From Streptomyces sp. GKU 895 (lineage in GTDB: Bacteria > Actinomycetota > Actinomycetes > Streptomycetales > Streptomycetaceae): a DNA stretch of 64,000 nucleotides. A program made the translations under genes and the position numbers. A model generated the notes under the pieces. The model saw only the letters and a program-made list of their open reading frames with translations. It was not told where the DNA came from and made no database searches. Positions 44,029 through 52,692 of the stretch are shown here, one piece after another. The DNA lies in contig MWJO01000025.1 in NCBI GenBank assembly GCA_002027195.1, positions 21,960 through 85,959 on the forward strand, written 5' to 3'. How positions within the stretch are numbered: position 1 is the stretch's first letter; every line of letters starts with the position of its first letter.

Positions 44029-44088
44029 GGGCCTTCATGAGGCTTGACGGGCCTTTATGAGGCTGGGCGGGCCTTTATGAGGCTTGTC
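44029..44088. repeat. Three tandem 20-bp repeats after the LacI gene
   Basis: Three copies of a unit like GGGCCTTTATGAGGCTTGTC at 44029, 44049 and 44069. A degenerate fourth overlaps the LacI stop codon (44013-44028). Confidence 0.85.
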
Positions 44089-44152
44089 TGAGAGGGCCCG
44101 GCCCGGTCCCAGTACCGGCTTTATATCGGGCAAACGAGCTTCTGGCGGCGTT

Positions 44153-44180
44153 CTCAGGGAGCACTCAGGAAGCTCTCATG
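44153..44180 (+). promoter_or_regulatory. Direct-repeat response-regulator site in the htrA promoter
   Basis: CTCAGG (44153), CTCAGG (44164) and CTCATG (44175) recur exactly every 11 nt, 23-50 nt before the protease ATG. This spacing is typical of OmpR-family regulators, and one is encoded 1.5 kb downstream. Confidence 0.6.
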
Positions 44181-44202
44181 GTCGGGCGACAAGCTCAGTG
44201 TC

Positions 44203-45354
44203 ATGACCGAGAGCTTCCGCCGCGACGGCGAGTACGAGCAGTACACGAACCCGTATCAGGGCGCCCAGCAGCACGCCTCCGCCACCCCCGCGCACTCCTC
44301 CCCGGTGAACCCGGAGTGGCCGCCCCCGCCGGCGCAGCCGCCCGCGCCGCAGCCGGTGACGGTGGAGCCGGGGACCACGGTGTGGCCGGCGCAGACTCAG
44401 GTCGCCGGCGGTGACGGCAACGACGGCGGTGGCGGTACCGCCGTCCTGACGGCGGCCCCGGAGGCCCCCGTGCCGTCGCCGAAGAAGCGCGCCCGGGGCC
44501 CCTTCGCCCTCCTCGCCGCCGTCGCGATCGTCGCCGCGGCGATCGGTGGCGGCACGGCGTACGGCATCCAGGAACTGACCGGCAACGACACCGTCGCCTC
44601 CAGCAGCACCAGCACCAATGTGGTGCCGTCCTCCGCCAGGGGCACGGTCTCCGGGGTCGCAAAGGCCGTCAGCCCGAGCATCGTCGAGATCAACGCCACG
44701 CTCAGCAACGGCTCCTCCACCGGCTCCGGCGTGATCATCAGCAGCGACGGCGAGATCATCACCAACAACCACGTCATCGCCGGCGCCTCCTCGATCAAGG
44801 TCTCGACGAGCAACGGCAAGGAGTACACGGCGAAGGTCGTCGGCACCGACAGCAAGAAGGACCTCGCCCTGATCAAGCTGGAGAACGCCTCCGGCCTCAC
44901 CCCCGCAACCCTCGGCAACTCCGACGGCGTCCAGGTCGGCGACGAGGTCGTGGCGATCGGCTCCCCCGAGGGCCTGACCGGCACGGTGACCAGCGGCATC
45001 GTCTCCGCCCTCAACCGCGACGTCACCGTCTCGACGGACGAGAGCCAGGGCCAGCAGCAACAGCAGGGCGGCGGCGGATGGCCGTTCGAGTTCGGCGGCC
45101 AGCAGTTCAACGGCGACACCGGCTCGTCCACGACGACGTACAAGGCGATCCAGACCGACGCGTCCCTGAACCCCGGCAACTCCGGCGGCGCGCTGATCGA
45201 CATGAACGGCAACATCATCGGGATCAACTCGGCGATGTACTCCTCCAGCTCCGACTCCTCCAACGCCGGCAGCCAGGGCCTCGGGTTCTCCATCCCGATC
45301 AACACCGTCAAGTCCGACCTCGCGACGCTGCGGGCCGGCGGCACCGACAGCTGA
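44203..45354 (+). CDS. htrA: Membrane-anchored HtrA-like serine protease
   Basis: 383 residues. Cytoplasmic Pro/Gln-rich tail (1-95), one membrane helix (about 100-120), then a trypsin-like domain with triad His190 (NNHVI), Asp220 (KKDLALIKL) and Ser327 (NPGNSGGALI). No PDZ domain follows, unlike classical HtrA. A Gln/Gly-rich loop (281-300) is inserted. In Streptomyces this locus belongs to the secretion-stress response controlled by CssRS. The promoter carries 11-nt repeats. Confidence 0.88.
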   Translation: MTESFRRDGEYEQYTNPYQGAQQHASATPAHSSPVNPEWPPPPAQPPAPQPVTVEPGTTVWPAQTQVAGGDGNDGGGGTAVLTAAPEAPVPSPKKRARGPFALLAAVAIVAAAIGGGTAYGIQELTGNDTVASSSTSTNVVPSSARGTVSGVAKAVSPSIVEINATLSNGSSTGSGVIISSDGEIITNNHVIAGASSIKVSTSNGKEYTAKVVGTDSKKDLALIKLENASGLTPATLGNSDGVQVGDEVVAIGSPEGLTGTVTSGIVSALNRDVTVSTDESQGQQQQQGGGGWPFEFGGQQFNGDTGSSTTTYKAIQTDASLNPGNSGGALIDMNGNIIGINSAMYSSSSDSSNAGSQGLGFSIPINTVKSDLATLRAGGTDS

Positions 45355-45383
45355 ACCACCTCTGAGCACCTAGGGAGTCCGTC

Positions 45384-45554
45384 ATGATCCAGCAGGTTTC
45401 CCACACAGTGGCCGGTACCGACCCGGCGGGCCTCGCGCTGGCGCTGGAGGTGGCGCACGAGTTGCACGCGCCGACGGCGCCTTCGGTTCGCGCCCCCGAG
45501 ATCTCGACCGTGGCCGCCCGCCGTACCGCCCGGCGCCGCAAGGTGCGCGCCTGA
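45384..45554 (+). CDS. Small hypothetical protein (56 aa)
   Basis: ATG 45384 preceded by AGGGAG at suitable distance. Hydrophilic, with an amphipathic N-terminal half (GLALALEVAHELHAP) and a basic tail (RRTARRRKVRA). It lies between the protease and the response regulator on the same strand. No family recognised. G/C third-position use supports coding. Confidence 0.5.
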   Translation: MIQQVSHTVAGTDPAGLALALEVAHELHAPTAPSVRAPEISTVAARRTARRRKVRA

Positions 45555-45655
45555 CCTGGCCCGTGCCCACCCCGTCCGGTGCTTGACCCCACCGCCGACC
45601 GACGTGCGACGCTGAAGGCGCCCACGTCCCACCGCACCCCGAGGAACCGCGAGCG

Positions 45656-46396
45656 ATGAGCCCCGCCGATGGCGACCGTGACCCCCAGCGCATCCTGATC
45701 GTCGACGACGAGCCGGCGGTGCGCGAAGCGCTCCAGCGCAGCCTCGCGTTCGAGGGCTACGACACGGAGGTCGCGGTCGACGGCGCGGACGCACTGGAGA
45801 AGGCGACCGCGTACCGGCCCGACCTGGTCGTCCTCGACATCCAGATGCCCCGCATGGACGGCCTCACCGCCGCCCGCCGGATGCGGGGCGCGGGCACGAC
45901 GACGCCGATCCTGATGCTGACGGCCCGGGACACGGTGGGCGACCGGGTGACCGGCCTCGACGCCGGCGCCGACGACTACCTGGTCAAGCCGTTCGAGCTG
46001 GACGAGCTGTTCGCGCGCGTCCGTGCGCTGCTGCGGCGCAGCTCCTACGCGGCGGCCGCGGCCGGTGCGGGTGCGGTGGTGGAGGACGACGCGCTGACCT
46101 TCGCCGACCTCCGCATGGACCTGGCGACGCGGGAAGTCACCCGTGCCGGGAGGCCGGTGGAACTGACGCGCACCGAGTTCACGCTGCTGGAGATGTTCAT
46201 GGCGCACCCGCGTCAGGTCCTGACCCGGGAGCAGATCCTGAAGGCGGTGTGGGGCTTCGACTTCGAGCCGTCGTCGAACTCGCTGGACGTGTATGTGATG
46301 TACCTGCGCCGCAAGACGGAGGCCGGTGGCGAGCCTCGCCTGGTGCACACCGTGCGGGGCGTGGGGTACGTGCTGCGACAGGGCGGCGCGGAGTGA
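45656..46396 (+). CDS. cssR: Response regulator, CssR/MprA-like
   Basis: 246 residues, OmpR class. Acidic pocket IVDDEP, phospho-acceptor Asp61 (LVVLDIQMP), Lys111 (YLVKPFE). Winged helix with [13 protein letters not shown] and [13 protein letters not shown] 45656. Its TGA overlaps the kinase GTG (GTGA). The neighbouring HtrA-like protease and the 11-nt repeats in its promoter support assignment to the CssRS secretion-stress system. The mycobacterial counterpart is MprAB-PepD. Confidence 0.83.
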   Translation: MSPADGDRDPQRILIVDDEPAVREALQRSLAFEGYDTEVAVDGADALEKATAYRPDLVVLDIQMPRMDGLTAARRMRGAGTTTPILMLTARDTVGDRVTGLDAGADDYLVKPFELDELFARVRALLRRSSYAAAAAGAGAVVEDDALTFADLRMDLATREVTRAGRPVELTRTEFTLLEMFMAHPRQVLTREQILKAVWGFDFEPSSNSLDVYVMYLRRKTEAGGEPRLVHTVRGVGYVLRQGGAE

Positions 46397-47853
46397 GAAG
46401 GGTGCTGCGCCGGTTCCAGACGCTGCCGATCCGGGCACGGTTGTCGTTGCTGGTGGCGGCGGCGGTGGCGTTCGCGGTGGCGGCGGTTTCGGTGACGTGC
46501 TGGTTCATCGTGCAGGGGAAGCTGTACGACCAGCTGGACGAGGATCTGCAGAATGCGGCAAAGCCGCAACAGGCTCAGGCGGTACTGGCCACCCTCTCCG
46601 AGTGTCCGCAGACCCCGGCGGGCACCTTCCGTGACTTCCGGATCCGGGACGAGGTTTATCTCCAGCTGGTGCAGGCGGATGGCAAGGCCTGTGTCTCGTC
46701 GAACTCCATGGGCCGGGTGAAGACCACGAACTCGGACACCGACGTGGTCAAGAACGCGGCCAGCCGGAAAGGGAGGCTGCGCAACGGCGTCGACTCGGAC
46801 GGCAACGCCGTACGCGTGCTCACGACTCCCCTGTACGTCTCCCCCGGCATCGGCGCCGAACCCCAGTTGTTCACCGAAGCCGCCCTCACCGTGGCCGTTC
46901 CCCTCAAGACGACCCAGTCCACCCTCAACGAACTCGCCCTCATCCTCCTCCTGGTCTCCGGCATCGGCGTCCTCGGTGCCGGTGCCGCCGGGCTCGCCGT
47001 CGCCCGCGCCGGGCTGCGGCCCGTCGACAAGCTCACCGAGGCCGTCGAACACGTGGCCCGTACCGAGGATCTGAGCGTGCGGATCCCCGTCGAGGACGAC
47101 GCCGAGGACGAAGTGGCCCGGCTGTCCCGGTCCTTCAACTCGATGACCTCCTCCCTCGCCAGCTCCCGCGATCTCCAGCAGCAGTTGATCGCGGACGCCG
47201 GTCACGAGCTGCGCACTCCTCTCACCTCGCTCCGCACCAACATCGAGCTCCTCACCCGGAGCGAGGAGACCGGGCGGCCCATCCCGGAGGCCGACCGCAA
47301 GGCGCTGCTCGCCTCGGTCAAGGCGCAGATGACCGAACTGGCTGCGCTCATCGGCGACTTGCAGGAGCTGTCCCGGTCCGAGGAGCAGCGGGGTGAGCGC
47401 GTGCAGGTCGTGTCCCTGGAGGACACCGTCGAGTCGGCGCTCCGCAGGGCCCGGCTCCGTGGGCCGGAGCTGACGATCAACGCGCACCTGGAACCGTGGT
47501 TCAGCCGCGCGGAGCCCGCCGCACTGGAGCGGGCCGTCGTCAACATCCTCGACAACGCCGTGAAGTTCAGCCCGGAGGGCGGCACGATCGACGTACGGCT
47601 GAGCGAGGGCGTGCTGACCGTCCGGGACCACGGTCCCGGCATCCCCGCCGACGAACTCCCGCACGTCTTCGACCGCTTCTGGCGCTCCCCCAGTGCCCGC
47701 GCACTGCCTGGTTCGGGCCTCGGCCTGTCCATCGTCGCCCGCACCGTGGAGCAGGCCGGCGGCCAGGTCACCCTCGGCCGCGCGGACGGCGGCGGCACGA
47801 TCGCGACCGTACGCCTGCCGGGGGCGCCGACACCTCCCCCGGAGACGCCGTAG
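46393..47853 (+). CDS. cssS: Sensor histidine kinase, CssS/MprB-like
   Basis: 486 residues. Two membrane helices (about 17-38 and 175-198) bracket an extracytoplasmic sensor of about 135 residues with two Cys. HAMP ([20 protein letters not shown]), H box [16 protein letters not shown] box [12 protein letters not shown] boxes DHGPGIP and [12 protein letters not shown] 46393 overlaps the regulator stop by 4 nt. It senses misfolded exported protein by analogy with CssS. Confidence 0.83.
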   Translation: MRRVLRRFQTLPIRARLSLLVAAAVAFAVAAVSVTCWFIVQGKLYDQLDEDLQNAAKPQQAQAVLATLSECPQTPAGTFRDFRIRDEVYLQLVQADGKACVSSNSMGRVKTTNSDTDVVKNAASRKGRLRNGVDSDGNAVRVLTTPLYVSPGIGAEPQLFTEAALTVAVPLKTTQSTLNELALILLLVSGIGVLGAGAAGLAVARAGLRPVDKLTEAVEHVARTEDLSVRIPVEDDAEDEVARLSRSFNSMTSSLASSRDLQQQLIADAGHELRTPLTSLRTNIELLTRSEETGRPIPEADRKALLASVKAQMTELAALIGDLQELSRSEEQRGERVQVVSLEDTVESALRRARLRGPELTINAHLEPWFSRAEPAALERAVVNILDNAVKFSPEGGTIDVRLSEGVLTVRDHGPGIPADELPHVFDRFWRSPSARALPGSGLGLSIVARTVEQAGGQVTLGRADGGGTIATVRLPGAPTPPPETP

Positions 47854-47959
47854 CCGGGCCACCGCGGTGAAGGGCCGCCGGCTCCTGGCGCCCTGCACTG
47901 TCCGAGCCCGTTGCTAATGTGCCTCGTCCAGTGATCACCTGCGGGAAGGGACGGGGCGC

Positions 47960-48952
47960 GTGCGGGACGTGACATGCCATCAGGTCGGTGAGCAGCGGTT
48001 GGCCGAGGCGCTCGACGACATCCGCGGGCGGGCCTACACGCGCTGGCACTCACTGCGCTACGGCAGCATCTCGCCGGCGCTGATACGGGCGATGGCGGAC
48101 GAGCTCCTCGACCATGTCGCCGCGCGCGCGGTCACCCAGCCGGGGCTCGACGCCGCGGCCGCCACGGTCGCCGTCACCGCCGCGGAATGTGTGCACGGAG
48201 TACTGAGCGTCCTGTGCTACCCGAACGGGGACCAGGAGATCCGGTTGCCGCTCGTCGGGGAACGGCTCAGCACGGACCCCGACGACGACGAGTTCGGGGA
48301 CGGGCCGATCACCTTCCGGGACGTCGTCAAGGAGGCGCCCACCGCGCGGACCTGGCTCGACATGTTCGAGGTGTGCGTCGTCAGCGGGCTGGTGTGGGAC
48401 TGGGAACGGGTCACCGGGCTGCTGCTGCGGGGCGACTACGCGCCCGCCATCCGCGACGGCGTGCCCTACAACCCGTACACCTCCGTCTCCGCGCCCGCCG
48501 ACCTGGCCGCCATGGACGCGCTGTGCCTCTACCTGACCGAGGCGGCCGGGCATCTGCCCCGCGACTGGCCGACGGTTCCGCTGCGCAAGCCCGACGCCGG
48601 GGAGCGCGCGGAGGCCGGCCGGCGGCTCGAGGAGCTCGGCGACGCGCTGAGCGACGACCAGCGGCTGCTCCGCGTGCTCCTCGACGACGACCAGGACGCC
48701 TTCGAGGCGGCGCTGGCCGCCCGGCTGGTGGCGTACCGGGAGGGCGTGGAGGCCGGCGCCGGTGATCCCGCGCCCCGTTCCCTCCTCCCCCTCGGCGCCC
48801 TCACCCTGGCCTGCCTCGCGGTGCAGGTGCACGGGTGGGAGCTCGGCGTCCGGTCCGGATATCTGCCGTACGGGCTGCTGGGGTCGACGGACGCACTGCG
48901 CCGGGCGGCCGACGGCAACCGGAACACCTTGGGTCTGTGGGCTGCCAAGTAG
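47960..48952 (+). CDS. Imm49-family immunity protein (orphan)
   Basis: 330 residues from GTG 47960. All-helical, starting with the Imm49 pattern CHQVGEQRLAEALDDIRGR and WHSLRYGS, with AVTAAECVHGVL and DMFEVCVVSGLVWDWE. Imm49 proteins neutralise polymorphic toxins. No toxin gene lies beside it, so its partner is elsewhere or it is a domesticated guard. Family call is from memory of sequence pattern. Confidence 0.72.
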   Translation: MRDVTCHQVGEQRLAEALDDIRGRAYTRWHSLRYGSISPALIRAMADELLDHVAARAVTQPGLDAAAATVAVTAAECVHGVLSVLCYPNGDQEIRLPLVGERLSTDPDDDEFGDGPITFRDVVKEAPTARTWLDMFEVCVVSGLVWDWERVTGLLLRGDYAPAIRDGVPYNPYTSVSAPADLAAMDALCLYLTEAAGHLPRDWPTVPLRKPDAGERAEAGRRLEELGDALSDDQRLLRVLLDDDQDAFEAALAARLVAYREGVEAGAGDPAPRSLLPLGALTLACLAVQVHGWELGVRSGYLPYGLLGSTDALRRAADGNRNTLGLWAAK

Positions 48953-48970
48953 CGAGGCGGCCCCTACGCC

Positions 48971-49005
48971 AGGAGGCGGCCGCGTCCATGACGCGGCCGC
49001 CTCCT
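48971..49005. terminator. Bidirectional terminator
   Basis: Perfect 15-bp stem (48971-48985 with 48991-49005) and a 5-nt loop between the convergent Imm49 and 5'-nucleotidase genes. Confidence 0.85.
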
Positions 49006-49023
49006 CCTGTCCGCCCCGAAGGG

Positions 49024-50826
49024 TTACTTCACGATCGTGATCCGGTTCGCGGCCGGAGGTGCGATCGGGCTCGCGGCCGAGGAGTTGGCCGTGAGGTACT
49101 GCTCCAGCGCCGCCAGGTCGTCCGTGCCGACGAGGTCGTTGGTGCCCTGGCCGAGCGTGGTGAAGCCGTCGCCGCCGCCCGCGAGGAAGCTGTTGGTGGC
49201 GACGCGGTAGGTGGCCGCCGGGTCGAGGGCGACACCGTTGAGCTTGACGGAGTCGGCGACGATCCGGTCGGCACCGGTCTTCGTCAGGTCCAGGGTGTAG
49301 GTGAGGCCCGAGGACGGCTGGAGGATCTTCGGGGAGGCCGCGTTGCCGCCGCTGACCTGCTCCTTGAGGACCTGGATCAGCTGGGCGCCGGTGAAGTCCT
49401 GGAGGTTCACGGTGTTGGAGAACGGCTGGACCGTGAAGCCCTCGGCGTAGGTGACGACTCCGTCGCCTTCCGTGCCCTTCTGCGCGTAGGTCAGGCCCGC
49501 CCGCACACCGCCCGGGTTCATCAGCGCGAGGTCGGTCTCCGGGTCGAGCTGCTTGCCGTACGCCAGTTGCGCGTCCGCGATCAGGTCGCCCATCGGGGAC
49601 TCGGTGCCGGTGTTCGGGATGTCGGCGGAGATGTAGCCGATCGCGCGGTTGCCGATGGGCGCCGCGAGGGTGTTCCACCGGCTGATCAGGTCGGTCATGT
49701 CCGGCGCCTTGGCGACGGTCCGGGTGACCACGTGGTTCGCCGACTTCACCGAGGTACGGGCGATGTCACCCGTCCAACGGTCGTACGTCAGCGTCGTGTC
49801 CGTGTACAGCCGGCCGAAGGAGGCCGCCGAGGTGACCGTGCGCGGGTGGCCCGCCGGGTCGTTGATGGTGCAGGCGTACGCGGCGTGGGTGTGACCCGTC
49901 ACCAGCGCGTCGACCTGCGGGGTGATGTTCTTGGCGATGTCCACGATCGGGCCGGAGATGCCGTCGCCCGCGCCGGGGGAGTCGCAGTTGTAGTTGTACG
50001 CGCCCGAGGCCGGGGCGCCGCCCTCGTGGATGAGGGCCACGATCGACTTCACGCCCTGGGCCTGGAGCACCCGCGCGTACTTGTTGATCGTCTCGACCTC
50101 GTCCTTGAACTTCAGGCCCTTGACGCCCTCGGCGGAGACGACCCCGGGGGTGTCCTCCAGGGTGACGCCGATGAAGCCGACCTTGATGCCGTCCTTCTTC
50201 CACACCCAGTAGGGCTTGAGGATCGGCTTGCCGGTCTTCTCGTTCAGGACGTTGGCCGCCAGGTACGGGAAGTCCGCGCCCTCGAACTCCTCGTCCGTGT
50301 AGCAGCCGGCCGTCGGGTGGCAGCCGCCGTGCTGAAGCCGGGCCAGTTCCTTGGCGCCCTCGTCGAACTCGTGGTTGCCGACGGAGGTGACGTCCAGGTC
50401 CAGCTTGTTGAGCGCCTCGATGGTGGGCTCGTCGTGGAAGAGACCCGAAATCAGGGGCGAGGCGCCGACCATGTCGCCGCCGGCCGCGGTGATGGAGTAC
50501 TTGTGGCCCGCCCGCGCGTCGCGCAGATGCGTGGCGAGGTACTCGACACCACCGGCGTCGATCGTCTTGGTGGTGCCGTCCGCCTGGAGCTCGGTGACGC
50601 GGCCGGAGGAACCGGACGGGGGCTCCAGGTTGCCGTGCAGGTCGTTGAAGGACAGCAGCTGCACGTCCTGGTAACGACTGGGCAGCTTGCCCGGTTTGCC
50701 CGATTCGACCGGGGCGGCCGACGAGGGCAGCGCGGCGGCGAGAGCACCGGCGGTCGCGAGACCGGCGGCTGCGGCGAGCAGCCGGACGGTCCGTCTGCGG
50801 CGGTGCGGCTGGGATATGGCTGGCAT
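49024..50826 (-). CDS. Secreted 5'-nucleotidase/2',3'-cyclic phosphodiesterase
   Basis: 600 residues. Signal peptide with Arg-rich start (RRRRTVRLLAAAAGLATAG, possibly twin-arginine-like) to about residue 38. Metallophosphatase motifs FNDLHGNLEPP, AGGDMVGASP, GNHEFDEG and GHTHAAYAC. C-terminal nucleotide-binding domain with NPGGVRAGL. It releases phosphate from extracellular nucleotides. The S. coelicolor orthologue is PhoP-dependent. I could not find a convincing PHO box here. ATG 50826 with AGGGGGGCG. Confidence 0.92.
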   Translation of the reverse strand: MPAISQPHRRRRTVRLLAAAAGLATAGALAAALPSSAAPVESGKPGKLPSRYQDVQLLSFNDLHGNLEPPSGSSGRVTELQADGTTKTIDAGGVEYLATHLRDARAGHKYSITAAGGDMVGASPLISGLFHDEPTIEALNKLDLDVTSVGNHEFDEGAKELARLQHGGCHPTAGCYTDEEFEGADFPYLAANVLNEKTGKPILKPYWVWKKDGIKVGFIGVTLEDTPGVVSAEGVKGLKFKDEVETINKYARVLQAQGVKSIVALIHEGGAPASGAYNYNCDSPGAGDGISGPIVDIAKNITPQVDALVTGHTHAAYACTINDPAGHPRTVTSAASFGRLYTDTTLTYDRWTGDIARTSVKSANHVVTRTVAKAPDMTDLISRWNTLAAPIGNRAIGYISADIPNTGTESPMGDLIADAQLAYGKQLDPETDLALMNPGGVRAGLTYAQKGTEGDGVVTYAEGFTVQPFSNTVNLQDFTGAQLIQVLKEQVSGGNAASPKILQPSSGLTYTLDLTKTGADRIVADSVKLNGVALDPAATYRVATNSFLAGGGDGFTTLGQGTNDLVGTDDLAALEQYLTANSSAASPIAPPAANRITIVK

Positions 50827-51008
50827 ACGCCCCCCTGTGGGTCGTCTGAGCAAGTGGGCCCCGTCCGGCGCAGCCTAAAGTCAACGCGCGTAGCGCGACA
50901 GGGGTTTCTTGGTTACATCCTGGTTTCCCTTTGCCCTCTCCTTTGCTGACGCTTTGCGGGGTTTACAGTGCCGCCACTTTGCTGGTCCTCCCCCGTACTC
51001 TCGTACGC

Positions 51009-51935
51009 ATGACCAGCGACGACACCGTGCGGCCCGGCAGCACTCGCTCCATCCAGACCTGTTCGGCACTTTCCCCGGCCCAGACGGACGCCGTCCTCGC
51101 GCTCCTCGCGGCGGCCGCCGACAGTGACGGCCAGCAAGCCGTCTCGGAACAGGGCCGGTTGCAACTGCGCGGCGGCGCCCGCGAGGGGGTGGCCCATCTG
51201 CTGCTGACCGTCGACGACGAACTCGTCGGCTACGCCCAGCTGGAGGACACCGACCCCGTGGAGGCCCCGGCCGCCGAGCTGGTCGTCCACCCCGCGCACC
51301 GCGGTCGCGGCCACGGCCGGGCCCTCGGCTCGGCCCTCCTAGCCGCCTCCGGCAAACGGCTGCGGGTGTGGGCCCACGGCGGTCACGCCGCCGCCCGCCA
51401 TCTCGCCCAGGTCCTCGGCCTGACCCTGTTCCGTGAGCTGCGGCAGATGCGACGGCCGCTGACCGACCTGGACCTGCCCGACCCGGTCCTGCCGGACGGG
51501 GTGACGGTACGGTCCTTCGTCCCCGGCACCGACGACGCCGCCTGGCTCGCGGTGAACGCCGCCGCGTTCGCCCACCATCCCGAACAGGGCTCCCTCGTCC
51601 AGCGCGACCTCGACGACCGGATGGCCGAGCCCTGGTTCGACCCCGCCGGGTTCTTCCTCGCCTTCCGCGGCGACGAACTCGTCGGCTTCCACTGGACCAA
51701 GATCCATGCGGCGGAGGGACTGGGCGAGGTGTACGTCCTCGGTGTGAAGCCGGGCGTCCAGGGCGGAGGGCTCGGCAAGTCCCTCACGACCATCGGGCTG
51801 CGGCACCTCGCCGCGCAGGGGCTGCCGACCGCGATGCTCTATGTCGACGCGGACAACAAGGCGGCGGTGTCGGTGTACGAGCGGCTGGGGTTCGTCACGC
51901 ATGAGACGGACCTGATGTACCGCACGGAGACGTGA
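51009..51935 (+). CDS. mshD: Mycothiol synthase MshD
   Basis: 308 residues, two GNAT folds. Acetyl-CoA loops VVHPAHRGRGHGRALG and VKPGVQGGGLGKSLT. The conserved VDADNKAAVSVYERLGF marks MshD. It acetylates Cys-GlcN-Ins, the last step of mycothiol synthesis started by MshA (41 kb away here). ATG 51009 has TACTCT 7 nt upstream and no ribosome site, so a leaderless transcript is likely. Confidence 0.92.
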   Translation: MTSDDTVRPGSTRSIQTCSALSPAQTDAVLALLAAAADSDGQQAVSEQGRLQLRGGAREGVAHLLLTVDDELVGYAQLEDTDPVEAPAAELVVHPAHRGRGHGRALGSALLAASGKRLRVWAHGGHAAARHLAQVLGLTLFRELRQMRRPLTDLDLPDPVLPDGVTVRSFVPGTDDAAWLAVNAAAFAHHPEQGSLVQRDLDDRMAEPWFDPAGFFLAFRGDELVGFHWTKIHAAEGLGEVYVLGVKPGVQGGGLGKSLTTIGLRHLAAQGLPTAMLYVDADNKAAVSVYERLGFVTHETDLMYRTET

Positions 51936-51940
51936 TGTGA

Positions 51941-52052
51941 CGCCGGGGCCCCGGGCCCGGTGGGGGCTCAGGGTCCGGGGCTTGGGGCCCGGGGCTTGGG
52001 GCCCGGGGCTCACGGTCCAGGCACCCACGTCCGGGGACCCCGGGCCCCGGCG
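51941..52052. terminator. GC-rich inverted and tandem repeats between convergent genes
   Basis: 11-bp arms 51941-51951 and 52042-52052 enclose two tandem copies of GGGGCTTGGGGCCC (51977 and 51991) plus a partial third. It likely forms terminating structures for both mshD and the permease gene. Confidence 0.55.
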
Positions 52053-52071
52053 ACTCAGGCCCTGCTGGGCT

Positions 52072-52692
52072 TCAAGGCCACCCCGCGTCTGAGCGCTCCG
52101 GCCCGCACACCCCCCACACCACCACCGCACCGGCCAGCACCATCCCCCACCGGTCATGCGCCTGCGCCCACCTCGGGTCCTGCGTGGCCACGAACAGTGC
52201 CCACCGCTCCGGCCACAGCAGCAGCCCCAGCACGGCCGTCGTCAGCACCGCGCCGGCCACCGCCTGCCCCGGTTCCGCCGCCTGGGTGAAGCGGACCGCC
52301 GCCGCCGACGCCGCGAGCGCCAGCGTGAACGCCGCGCCCGCCTCCAGGGTCACGTCGCCCACGGGCGGACGTATCCCGTCCGGCACGAGCAGCACCGCCG
52401 CCGTCCACCACACCGCGGTGACCGGCGCGAGGAGCGCCACCCGCAGGGCATGACGGGCGGGCCGGCGGGTCGGCACCGGGGTCGTGGTGTGCCGGGCCGG
52501 GTCGTCCAGCACGAACGCCAGACCCAGGGCGAAGGCGAGGACGGCGGCCCGCAGCAGGTTCAGCACCAGCGGCTCGTCGGCCGTGTCCGAAAGCCGCGCC
52601 GGCGAGACGATCAGCAACCCCAGGACTCCGGCGGCACCGAGCGCTCGCCAGGGAAGGGTGCGCAGGACGGGAAGCAACAGGGCACGCGTCAC
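52072..52692 (-). CDS. ABC-2-type membrane protein, last gene of the sigma-led operon
   Basis: 206 residues, about six membrane helices, with a basic loop (RRPARHALR). GTG 52692 overlaps the preceding stop by 4 nt. It is probably the second membrane component of the exporter encoded upstream. No signature motif. Function by context only. Confidence 0.72.
   Translation of the reverse strand: MTRALLLPVLRTLPWRALGAAGVLGLLIVSPARLSDTADEPLVLNLLRAAVLAFALGLAFVLDDPARHTTTPVPTRRPARHALRVALLAPVTAVWWTAAVLLVPDGIRPPVGDVTLEAGAAFTLALAASAAAVRFTQAAEPGQAVAGAVLTTAVLGLLLWPERWALFVATQDPRWAQAHDRWGMVLAGAVVVWGVCGPERSDAGWP

Noticed and set aside
50827..51008. PHO box for the 5'-nucleotidase
   Set aside because: The orthologue is PhoP-dependent, but no pair of GTTCACC-like 11-mers could be found in this gap.
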